From Arcuatula senhousia (lineage: Eukaryota > Mollusca > Bivalvia > Mytilida > Mytilidae): 64,000 nucleotides of DNA. Both the position numbers and the translations under genes were made by a program. Below the pieces are notes generated by a model. It saw nothing but the letters and a program-made list of their open reading frames with translations. It did no database searches and was not told where the DNA came from. Below, piece by piece: positions 14,101 through 26,100 of this stretch; positions within the stretch are counted from its first letter, which is position 1; the number at the start of each line of letters is the position of its first letter. The stretch covers positions 10,372,001 through 10,436,000 of the forward strand of contig OZ020317.1 in the NCBI GenBank assembly GCA_963971305.1. Reading direction: 5' to 3'.

Positions 14101-17100
14101 TGTTCTTGCGTGATTGTCTGTGATTATATTGGTTGTTTCACAGTTGGCGTATGATGTTGGGCGGATCTGGCGTTTTCCTTGGTGTAGGTTAATGAATTCG
14201 GAAGCTGGTATAGCTGGTACCTGCCCTTCCACCACCTTGTAGAAGAAGACCAGTCTTTGTTGTTTTCGTCTTTCTTCAATTGGCTGGAGTTCTAGTTGTT
14301 CCATCATCTTGGCTATACATCCTTCTTCCCTTGATTATAAATATCGCTCCTCGTCGTTGTATTCTTTCCAGTTGGTCAATGTCTTTCTTTTAATATGGGT
14401 CCCACACTATGGCGCCGTATTTCACGATGGATCTAACTAAGGTAGTAAGACACAGTTCGGTTTTGTTTACAAGTTAGTTTCGGAGAGTGACATCCTAGAA
14501 TTTCTAAAGTAAAATACAAAGGTCGAATTTAAGTAGCTATAAATTAAGAATGCCTTATAATTTAGTAACGAAAGTGTGCTCAACTGATAGGGAATCTTTC
14601 AGAGGTAATATTTTTGACAAAATATAAAAATATTCAAAAAAACGGAAGTTTAGCGTCCCTTTTCCGGCATGGTGTCATTTTTATTTTACTGATCTTTTGA
14701 ACGTTTTTATTAATACTTGTTTTTAAGGTAAAAAATGCGACGTCATTTCTTGAAAAAATAAGCCGGTCGATGTATAGGTTTTTTACTTTTAATAAACAGC
14801 CAGGTTTATGTACTTTCAGAGCATGTATAGCACTATAGAGGATTTAGTGCAGGTTTGAGTCTAATCTATGCTTGAATTATGGTAAAAATGTGTAAATTTT
14901 AGTGTTTTTGAATGTATAATTTGTTTTCGGAGTTATCGGGTTGTAATGAAAAGATCTTATTTTTGTAAGTAACAACTAACTGGAAGATAATCTATGGAAT
15001 GTAAGGAATTCAACGATGTATGATAAGTGTTTATAATGTTAAATATAGTTTTAGAATAGTTATTGGAAGAAGCATATGTGCTGCAAAGCTATGAACGTTT
15101 CTGACGTTACATCTAGAAGTGTGTTTTACTACCTAAGGAGATGTAGGCGTTCTTTGCATTCTTTAGGGCAGTGTCGTAGGTTCCGCCGTAAGAATCATAG
15201 TGTGGAGCGGGCTTTCTTTGCTATGTTGTTAATTTGAGTATTCCATTTTAGGTCTTCTGATATTTGTAGTCCTAGGTATGGGTTGGTGTTAACTTGTTCT
15301 AGTTTGTGGTTGTCCAGTTGGTAGAAATGGTGTTTCCTCTGTTTTATTGAGAGTATGTAGCATTTTTTAGCATTGAAACGCATGCCCCAATCTGATGCCC
15401 TATTTTCTAAAAGATTAACTAATTGTTTTATTGTCTTCATAACAGCGTTGCGTTGTTTGTTACTACCGGTCCTTAAGATGGCAATGGACAAGGGAGGTTA
15501 AGCGCACCATAAAACCTGGTTTAACCCCACCATTTCATTTAAATTGCCTGAACGAATTCAGGACCATTGTGATCTATAACTATTCCGGTGTTCAATGTTT
15601 TTTTTTTGTCTTTTCTCTTGGACAATGAGATTGATCCTCCAAGCTCGGTAATTTTGTTTTCACCTTCATTATTTTAACATTCCATTTCTTAAAAACCTAC
15701 ATATTGATCCTTATTCGATATCACATCAACACCACAGGTTCCCCAATATATTTGACCAGGAAAGTCTATTTACTTGCCAGTGGAATTATTCACAATTAAT
15801 CTGATCATGCTAATGCCTTCGCAGTAGGTACGTATTCTTGCCGACTGAAAGTAGTACTTGAGAATCCCCACTGCTTGATACTATCATGAATTCGACAAGA
15901 TTCTTGTCGAAAAATTAATAAGAGTTGTTATAATACAGGGGCCTGTTTAACAAAAGTGTCTTATGACTAAGACGTGTCTAAAGATGGTCTATAGACAAAT
16001 CTTAGTCCTAAATCGGTTTATCGAAGACGTCTTATTTTTAGACATCGCAAATTTTTAATCCTAAAATTAAGACTACGAATTAGTTGTCTTATGGTGATCT
16101 TTAGACCAAAAAATGATTTTAATATCTTTAAAAAATAGATAAATCCTTAATACATGTATTTATTCCGTATTTTTGTCTTTGGTTCATTTTTACATAGTAC
16201 AAGTTAGTCTGCTATATATTCAAGTAAATAAAGACTCCTGAACGCAATACTTATTTTTGCACGTGAATTACACTAGTGTAACGTAATCATTTCTTAATTC
16301 GTAAGTATTTAAAACATGCAAATGTATTGGCCAACTTGATCTTTGTTGATCCTATTGTATCTAAGTTGTTTACTAGATGGTTTTCTTTTTTAAGAGAATA
16401 TGTTGTTTTGTGAATTACCTGTGGTTAAAGTTTCAACGAAGTTTGAAGCTTTATTAATTTTCCGTTTATAAAATTATGTTTATTTGCCATCATATCGATA
16501 TAAAATGCTATAAATGAAATAGAGAAAATGTTTACTTTTATTTTAATTTGATATATTATAACATAGCGAAAAGAGTTACAATCAATTTTTGTCAATGACT
16601 AATAATATTATAACCGATGCTAACATTAAATTATGACCATCAAAAGACCATATAAACTAAGACACCCATAAGATAGTTTTGTTGTGTGGTTTTAGACATG
16701 TAATAAGATGGTCAAAAGACCATCTCAATTCCATCTCTTATGCACGTCTTTAGACATATCTTTAGATAGTTTTGTTAAACAGACCCCAGCAAATACGCAC
16801 TATTTTAAAGTGAATGATTCTTAGTGTATTTAGGCTATGCTAGTGAGTACTTGTCATGGTTTGTAATTAAGAAAACTGGGACACAAAAGGTCACCGTGGG
16901 GTCACAAGAGGTGATCAAAAAAGAAGTCTGGAAAGCCTGGAACAGTTATTAGTGTACGGAACGTTAGCGATGGGAACTGGAACTGAGGAGTTTGCTGATC
17001 ATGATCACTTTTTTTTAGCTCACGTTGATTAGAATCACTTGACGTCCCTCGTCGTCTTTCGTCGTCGTCTGTTAACAATTTTTCAAAAATCTTTCCTCTG

Positions 17101-20100
17101 AAACCATAAGGCCGAATGTTACCAAACTTGGTAAGGTTAAATTGTTTTATACTATGTATATTATATTTTACAAATTTATCGTTCGGATTTTTTATTTGTC
17201 AAAAAACATGGCCACCATGGCTAAAATTGGAACATAGGGGAAGATTGCAGTTTTTTGTAAATAACTCAAAAATGGTTTTCAAAATTCTGGCAGTATAAAA
17301 GTGTTAAGCACTTCAAGATCTACCTTCCATGAAATTTTAAAGAAGATCCAACAACCGATGTAGGAGTAATTGCCCTTTTTCTAGATTTTTCAAAATGTTT
17401 CACTTATTTAGCCCTTCATCTTGAAAACTATACAAGATAGTTCAAAAATTCAAAAACTCATAAAGATTTACATTTCATATAATTACGTCAAAGCTGTAGG
17501 GCCATTTCTTTTAGGAGTTGTTGCCCTTAGAGCGACACTTTTACCATTCTTCATTACTTTTCCCAAGAATTTCAAAGATTAACTTGTCGGACACCGTAAG
17601 ACCAACTGCATCTTAATTTAGCACACATATCTAATAGCATATAAGCTACTGTTCTATTGTTTGTGATTTTTGATTCTTCCAAAAAACATGGCCGCCATGA
17701 CTAAAATAGAATAATAATAATTGCCAATAACTCAAAAATGGTTACAGATATCAAAATTATGCAAGAATCAAAAGTGATCAGCATATTAAGATCTACCTGT
17801 CCTGAACTTTTGAAAAAGATCCGACTCCTGATGTGGGAGTTATTGCCCTTTTTCGTAATTTTTGCCAAATTTAGCACTTAATAAGCCTTATATCTTAAAA
17901 ACTAAACAAGATATTTCACAAATTTAAATTGCATATGGTTAAGCACAATTATATCTAAAAAATATGTGTATCTGTGAAGTTTGATTAGGTGAGCGATTCA
18001 GGCTCTTGGAAGCCTCTTGTTTGGGTATTCCAATCTCCGGGTAAATACCGGTTAATTATTGCATTTAACTCCTTCAATTTCAGAGCCTCCTCAAATTGCA
18101 TGTCGGTTCTCAGTCCAAGCTATAACTCCTCTGCCTTATCGGAATATGCCGGCCAGGAGCCTGGGCAGGTATACGATGCAGATGCACAGTGCCGTAACAT
18201 CCATGGGCCTGGATCCTTCTTCTGTAAGGTGAATTACACTATTTTATGAAAGGACGTGAAGTAAATAAACACGAATCCATAACAAATATGATAAATCCAA
18301 CTGCAAATAACTTTAATGGGCTCTTTGGTCAGCTCATGTCCTGTAATTACTGAAAAGAAGGATACCTATTTTTGGCAAATGTCAAAATAAAAAAGAGTAA
18401 AAGGGCGCTAAAGAAAACACAACAAAAACACTACATGTACATGTATGGAACATGAGACACAAACATGCAGCAAAGTACAATCGAGTGCCCCAAAGGGACT
18501 GGCAGCTGTAAATCTATGAGTGCATATAGCATTGGAACCGAAAAAAAAAATAGTAAAAAGGATGAAGACTTATGTTTTACCTTTTTAAAGAATAATTTAT
18601 AAACAGAAGTGTTTTGTTTACAGCAAATTTTCAACAACCTGTACTTATGGAACTGTTGTGTATTTGCCACCAAGCAGTGAAGAAGTTGCATAAAGTATTT
18701 CACGTTAATTCTGTTAAAATTTCTTAATTATAATTACTTTTATCTTATGATACTTTTTGAAAATTTCTTATTAGAATGTCTTTGTAAATAGAAATACAAT
18801 TCTTACACCTGTGCAAACTCCCAAGAACAGCGTCTTTCTACTGGCCATCGTCATGACCGTAGAAAGTACATAGTGTCACGAATTTTTTTAATGAGTTGGA
18901 CACTTATCATGCAATCATCATTGATCATGCCTGTATAAGTCTTATTAAGTGTAACTTTTGTCGAGACTAAGCTTCATGCTTGAAAATGGTTGGAAAAAAA
19001 AGTATGTCAACCATTTCAATCTTCCCATAGTATTTAAAGCTACAAAAAAGTTTCCCAGCGGGCTTTTAAGTAACGTACGTCTTTCTCATATTGTAATGTT
19101 ATTATTTTTAGGACCGGTATTACGGTGATTTCACTGGTATCTGTACTGTATTATGGTGTGCTGTTCCTGGAAATACAACTTATTGCAGAACCTCCAAGGC
19201 GGCTGATGGTACCCATTGCGGAAACAATAAGGTAGGTACCGAATGACGGATGATTTCGTCGTGGTTTGACAAATCGAAAGGTTTTTTTCATGCTTCAAGT
19301 GACCTTGCGAATATAGAGTATATTAAAACCTGAAAGTATACAGTATTCAAATACGGGTGTAGGTAATCATCGAGTTTGAATTCGAGTCACGACTCGAGTT
19401 CGAGTTAGAGTTAGAGTTATTTTTTTCGAATTCAGCTAACTCGAAGCAGTGATTTTAATGGCAATAATCGAGGTACGACTCGAGTTCCAGTTAGAATTCC
19501 AGTTTCAGATCGATTTAGAGTTCGAAATAACATTTGCATTTTAACAGAGTTCTAATTTGATATTACCTTTATTGATTGTTTTCTCTTGCAATTTCATTTT
19601 TTTCGTCATAATAAGTGTTGATTACGCATTGCAATATTTTATCTTTAAAAAATTCGAATGCATACTCATTGAACTCAGAATACCCGATTTACCCACATAA
19701 GTCTATTTCACAGCAATCTGACGAACTTTATTTTTGTTTGTCTTCAAATGTGAAACATAGTGCTGCTAGTGTATTTGGATCATGATTGTTTATTAAGAGT
19801 ATAAAGCAAAGGTTCATTGGTATCATAAGGGGCACAAAGCAAAGAGACACCAATGAAAATACCCTGAAACATGCTTCTCTTCTTTTTAATCACTGATGCA
19901 TCTATTCTTTTATCCTTTAATTAATATTCATACACATCTATTCCATACATGTTTTCAAAATTATTTCAGTGGTGTAAGACTGGAGTTTGTACCTACGATG
20001 TCAACGCACCTCCTGGAGTTGGTATGTTTATAATAATATGCTAATCTTGCTATTCTTTGCGAACTTGCTTACATTAGTTATAGGAGCAGATCAAAGATTT

Positions 20101-23100
20101 TAGTTTTTGGGAGACGTAAAAATGAATTTTTACGTCTTAATTTCCGAGTGAAGCGCGGCTCGAAAATTTTTAAGGCGATTTTTACAGTGATTTTGTGGAA
20201 AAAACGTAATTTGTGTCAGTTGAAGGGAGCCGTACGCCCAATAGGCTTGTCCTTGGATCCGAACATGACTGTTGAAACCCTTATTGGAATATCTATATTA
20301 TGTCACTCATTAGTTTTTTTTTCTGAACAGACAAATAAAAAGGGTTATATAATTTTGTTTCATTAATCATTGACAGTGTTTTTTACCACCATGATATGAC
20401 GTGATGCTTTATGAATATCAAAATGTCAAGTAATGTCAAGTAATGTCAAGTAAGTTCAACATATTGAACAAACAAGCAATAACGTCTGGAAAGTTTGAAT
20501 AATTTTTATTGCACTACCAAATAAGACAAAATGCATACAATTTGACATGTAAAGTGTTGTTCTTCATTTCAACTATTATCAAATAAGAATTTTGATTTTG
20601 TTATTATATATGAGATTCAAATAGCATCGTACCATTCTATTACCAGATTCATGTTTATATGGTGATTTCAATGGCCAAGTCTTTTCTAACCAGCCCTGGA
20701 ACTGTACAGATGTCGCTGCAATCGCACCAAACAATTGTCCTCTCGTCCCCGACAAATGTTGTCATTCTTGTGCTCCGTATTTGCCCTCAACGACAACATC
20801 CGGGCCCCAGACGACGCAGACGACAACTGCGTGGACCGGATCTTCTACCTCAGCACCGACAACAACGCCTGCGCCAACACAACCTGTACAGCTGACCGCT
20901 GCAGACGAACAATGTCAAACACAAAAAGGAAACGGATCTGTTTTATGTCGGGTAAAATTTATTGGATTGAATCAAACATGATAGATGGCGGAAATGCAAT
21001 GGATAGATTTTAAATATTGTCAAATTTAAAAACTTGAAAATTATAACTTTTTTTTAAATTAGTGTTTAGTTCTTCTGCGAATGAATTAGCAAATTTGAAG
21101 TGATGAAAAAATTATACTCAACAATATGTTTGATTATGTAAAAATAATAAGTATTTCACATACATTTTGGGGAAAGTTAAAGTGAAAAGAAAAAAGAAAT
21201 AAAACAATGTAAAAGACAGGAAGATATTTTATACAGTAATTATTGTAAAGAGTATTTTTTAGTAAACATGGTTTGTATTGGAGTCCAAAATTACATAAAA
21301 ATATTTTAATCTATTTTCAGTCGTTGTATTCAGGGGACTTTTCCACTATATGTTCTACAATGTGGTGTTCTAATCCAGATGTTTCTGGTCAATGTTTGTC
21401 AGTTACAGTAGCAGATGGCACTCTTTGTGGAAACCAAAAAGTTTGTATTTGGTTTCACAAACATAAAACTCTCTTTTCAAACCATAGTTCATCTTTCTTG
21501 GTCACATAAAATATATGTATCCAAAATGCATTTTTTTACATATAATTCAGAAAAAAGAGATAACATTGTCTCTTGCATGTTATGACGATTACAATTATGA
21601 AAACAAGTTACCATTTAATCAACTAACAGTGTTTGAACTGAGCACTGGCTTACACCACTATTATTTACAAAAATATAAGAAAATATCCGTTTTGCATATT
21701 AATAAAACAAAATTTTAAGTTGTAAAAGATTGCAGCTATATTATTCTAATAACATTAGCCACAATCATAACGTTAACATTATTCTCACAAAGTTTACTGT
21801 TAGTAAAACTTCAAAACATAGAGGATACCATGATTATAATTTTAGTTAACTTTGATTAAATGTGTTTTTGGCTGTTGTGTGTCTAGCGAAATTGTCTTTG
21901 CTTTTTCGGATTAACAACCTTTGATTATCTTGTAGTGGTGTCTATCTGGTGTTTGTACGTTTGATGCCAATGCTCCTACAGGGGTTGGTAAGTTGATGAT
22001 ATCAAACTCCAGATTTTTTTTATATTATTCCAACCATCATTCTAATGTCAGACGTTAATGAGGAAGAAAGGATTATTTTAACTATTTTTAAATAGAGTTG
22101 GCTATTTGTGAAACCACTGAGTAAGTCTAAAGTTCATTGCTTGGTATAGAATCTTATGCATTTTGTTGTATAGGACCAAGTGATTTACATAGCAAAAAAT
22201 TATTGACGGTTGTTTTTGTATATGATGAGTCTTAAATATTATAATTTATCATTTTATTGCCCCTGAATCCATTTTAAAGCTATGATATGATATTCAAAAT
22301 ATTATAGTTTCTAAGAGCTTCAATGTGAGTGTACTTTAAAGTTTGTAGTCCCATTGTGTTGCATTCGAGTTTTTTAAGTTGTTTTTCTTTCGCTTCAAAG
22401 TCTTATTGAATACTGAATACAGATGAATGAAGCTATTTGACTTTCTATACAGAAAACTGTTTATACGGCGACAGGATTGGAGCTTTTTTTACCAACGGAT
22501 GGACATGCGCAGATATGGTGGCAAATGCTCCTAACAATTGCCCTACTTTTGCGATAGATTGTTGCGCTTCTTGTGCACCTTATCTTACTACGACAACAAT
22601 GTCAACAATTCCCGTAGAAACAACAGCAGACTCAACATTTGTTGTAACGCCACCTGGTGGGTCTGGCGCAACTTCTAATTCTCCTAACCACGTGATGGAC
22701 ATTGATCAAGAGTGTGAAAGCCAGATAGGACCAGGATCATTTATGTGTCGGGTAATTATTACCAATGTTGATAAATTAAACAGGTTTAGAGATGTTTAAA
22801 AGAACAAATTTATAATTTCAAATACTTTTTCTAGTGTTTTGGTACGCTTAAATCTAGCTGTTATTTTAGCAACGTTTTCTAGAAAGGAATTGTAGGTTTT
22901 GTCATTTTTATACAGGATGGCCTCTTAGGTTGCTTGGCAATGTGTCAAGAACAAACGGCAAATTTTACTTTCTAACATGTCTTAATATTGTTTTCCAATA
23001 TTTGAATATGCTTAAATCGGCAAAATCTGTTTTAAATTATTCAAGAAAGGAATGTAGCATTAAATACTTCATAAAGTATTTAGTATTGTGTTGAATTGTC

Positions 23101-26100
23101 TGGCAAAGAGTCAACGTATTTTGTACTGGAGCAAAGAACACACTGTTAGTCATTAGCTGGTGTCCTCGGTCCATACGCTGTTGAAAGGCATTTCTATGGT
23201 AATCTTCATCCTATTTTTAGATAAAAGTAATTTCAAAACCACCGAACTGGGATGATCAATCTCGTATGTCCAAGTATTAAAGACAAAAAAAAAGCTTAAA
23301 ACACCATAAAGAATATAGATTGCATTAGACTTGGTACAGCCATGCAAAAGGAAATGATATTAGGTAAAAACATTTTTTTTTGTCTTTTTGTTATCTAGAG
23401 TATATATGCTGGCGAGTTTTCTCCGATCTGTGCAACGATGTGGTGTTCTAATGCAACGAACCCGTCCAGTTGTTTAGGGGCTACTGCTCCTGATGGGACA
23501 CCTTGTGGAGACCAAGAGGTAATTCATGCAACACCTGATACCCGATTACCGTGGGATGTATCGTCCTTTTCGAATTAGAGCGTCGTCTCTGACAGACAAA
23601 TGTTTACAAAGGCATAAGTTACACCTCAGTTGTTTTCGCCACGTAACAAATTAAACAGAAACCATCACGCGCATGTGCTCAAACGGGTTTCTACAGTTGT
23701 TGGTTATCCATGGTGTATCTATATTGTTGTCTTCAACCAGATTTTACCTACATTTATAATTGAGTGTTTTCAACGTTATAACATTCATTCTTGAGCAGCT
23801 AAGTTCACTATCGTTTCTACTTGACCTTTCATTGCCTGTGCAGTTTCAATTCTCACCATTGATAAAAAAAAAAACACATCATGCAATCGTGGATTGGAAA
23901 GGAACATTATCATTTACATCATTACAGGTGCTCAATGATATAATAATTATTTTTAGTGGTGCATAGGTGGCGCATGTGTATATGATGTCAACGCACCACC
24001 TGCAGACGGTAAGTATGCCTTAAGAATAATTTTACGTTTAATGCAGTGATGCTTGTACTTATTTAATGATTATGGGATTGAGGGAAAGTTTTGGGTAAGA
24101 TACTTTTCGATGCACAAGGACCATACAGGGCGGTTTACTCTAATAAGAGATAATCGGAAAAGCTACAGAAGACGTATATGTTGTGTACAAGTTGCAACTT
24201 TGTACATGTTGCAACATGTAACATGTACAAATAAAATGTACATGTTGCAATATGTATGGTGCAATCGTACACGTTGCAACTTGAACACATTTTGCTGTAC
24301 ATGTTGCAACATGTACAAACTTTTGGATGAAATTTGTTTTAACATGTACAAATAGCATATAAGGATTCATTGCTATGTTTGATCTACCTATGTAATTTGC
24401 TTAAAATTCTGCTTTATTAACAAATACATATGTTATCAAGGAGATTTTACCAGAAATATGAAAGATGTTCAGCAACATTGACCAGTCAACTGTTTATTGC
24501 AAGGTGTAGATGAATGCCACTTCAGGTTACATTCCAATTTGTTTTTCATTTTCGGACACTTACATCTTCCTTTACAATTTATTTCCTTTTTAGATCTGAT
24601 CTTATTTTTAGCTTTACTCCAGGTGAGCTATTGCCATCACATGGCGTCTGTCGTCGTCTGTCTTCTGTCTTCCGTTTACAATTTAAAAAAATCTTCTCTG
24701 AAACTCCTGAACATAATTTAATGCAACTTGGTATGATTGATCTTTACGGTGTCCTGCACGATAGTGTTTCGATTTTCGTAAAAAACATGGCTGCTGTTGC
24801 TAAGAATAGACCAGGGAGTCAGACTACTGCTTTTGGCTAGTAAATCAAAAAGTATAAGCAATCGAGAAAATCTGATGCATCCTTCCATCTTCAGCATCAA
24901 AAGATCTTCAAAAGTCTCAGGGGCCTGGGTGGTCGAGTGGTCTTAGAATTGACTTCTTTTTCATATAAGTATTTGAAAGTTTTCAAATACATTTTGAAAA
25001 TGTGGTGTATTTGCAATTACATTTCAAATACTTTTTCAATTACATTGCACTTTTATGACTGAAGTATCAATGTAACTTCCAAATATTTAGTCAGAAATTT
25101 GTATAAAAACATTGTTTCAATATTTATTTGGGATGGATTAAAATAAAATAGTATTTTTATTGTGTATAGTTTAAAAAAAGAATTCCATAATTTTGTAGAA
25201 ATATACTAGCCCAAAAAAGAAATGATACCCAGCTACTTTTAAAAAATAAGTTCATATCTGAAAGGGAATTATTATGTACAAAATATACATGCATAAACAT
25301 TATTTTAACAGTGCTTTGAATGAAAAATAGTTTTGGAAAATAATCGAGTATGACGTCATAAGACGTCTTTAAAATTTTGTTAATTTTTTTTGAAAAAATG
25401 ACAATCACCATAGAATTACTGGGAAAATGGTAAACATTTTGGCATAAAGTTATTCTTGAAATGATGGATGACGAAAGGTGAAAAAGAATAATCTTTCCAA
25501 ATGCCTTAAAACATTTTAAATTTAAATAGGAATTTATGTACATGTATATTGACGACCACGAAAAAGGCGTTTGAAGTAGAATTTTACTGACTGACATTTT
25601 TGAACACGCATTTTCAAGTTAACCAAGATGTTTTTCTAGGACAATTGTAGTTTCTTCTATATTTTTTATCTAGAGACTAAACAATTTCGTATTTTTTTTC
25701 TGTTCCAGAAAAATGTCTATTTGGTGACAAAAAAGGAGCAGTTTTTACAAATGGATGGACATGTTCTGATATGATTATGAACGGACCTCATAACTGCCCG
25801 TTGGTACCAGTCGCTTGTTGTCATTCCTGTGTCCCTTATTTGACCACACCTCCAACACCTACGACAACTTCGTTCGACAGTAATGGAATGTACAGCTCTT
25901 CATCTGAATTCGTCTCTTCATCGTATGTGACAACCTCGTCAATAAGTCCAGGACCTTTCCATTCATCGACTTCTACTATTGTCTTATCTTCAATCTCATT
26001 CGCACCTTCTTCCTCTATCACAGAAAATATTTCATCGTCGGCTTTTATCGACCACACAAATTCTTTCCTTATGCAAGCATCGTCTACAGGATTTATTTCT

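Noticed and set aside
17018..18032. Helitron assignment for repeat family C
   Set aside because: A 3' hairpin exists, but the end is usually CTTG rather than CTRR, and no 5' TC or A-T target evidence was found.
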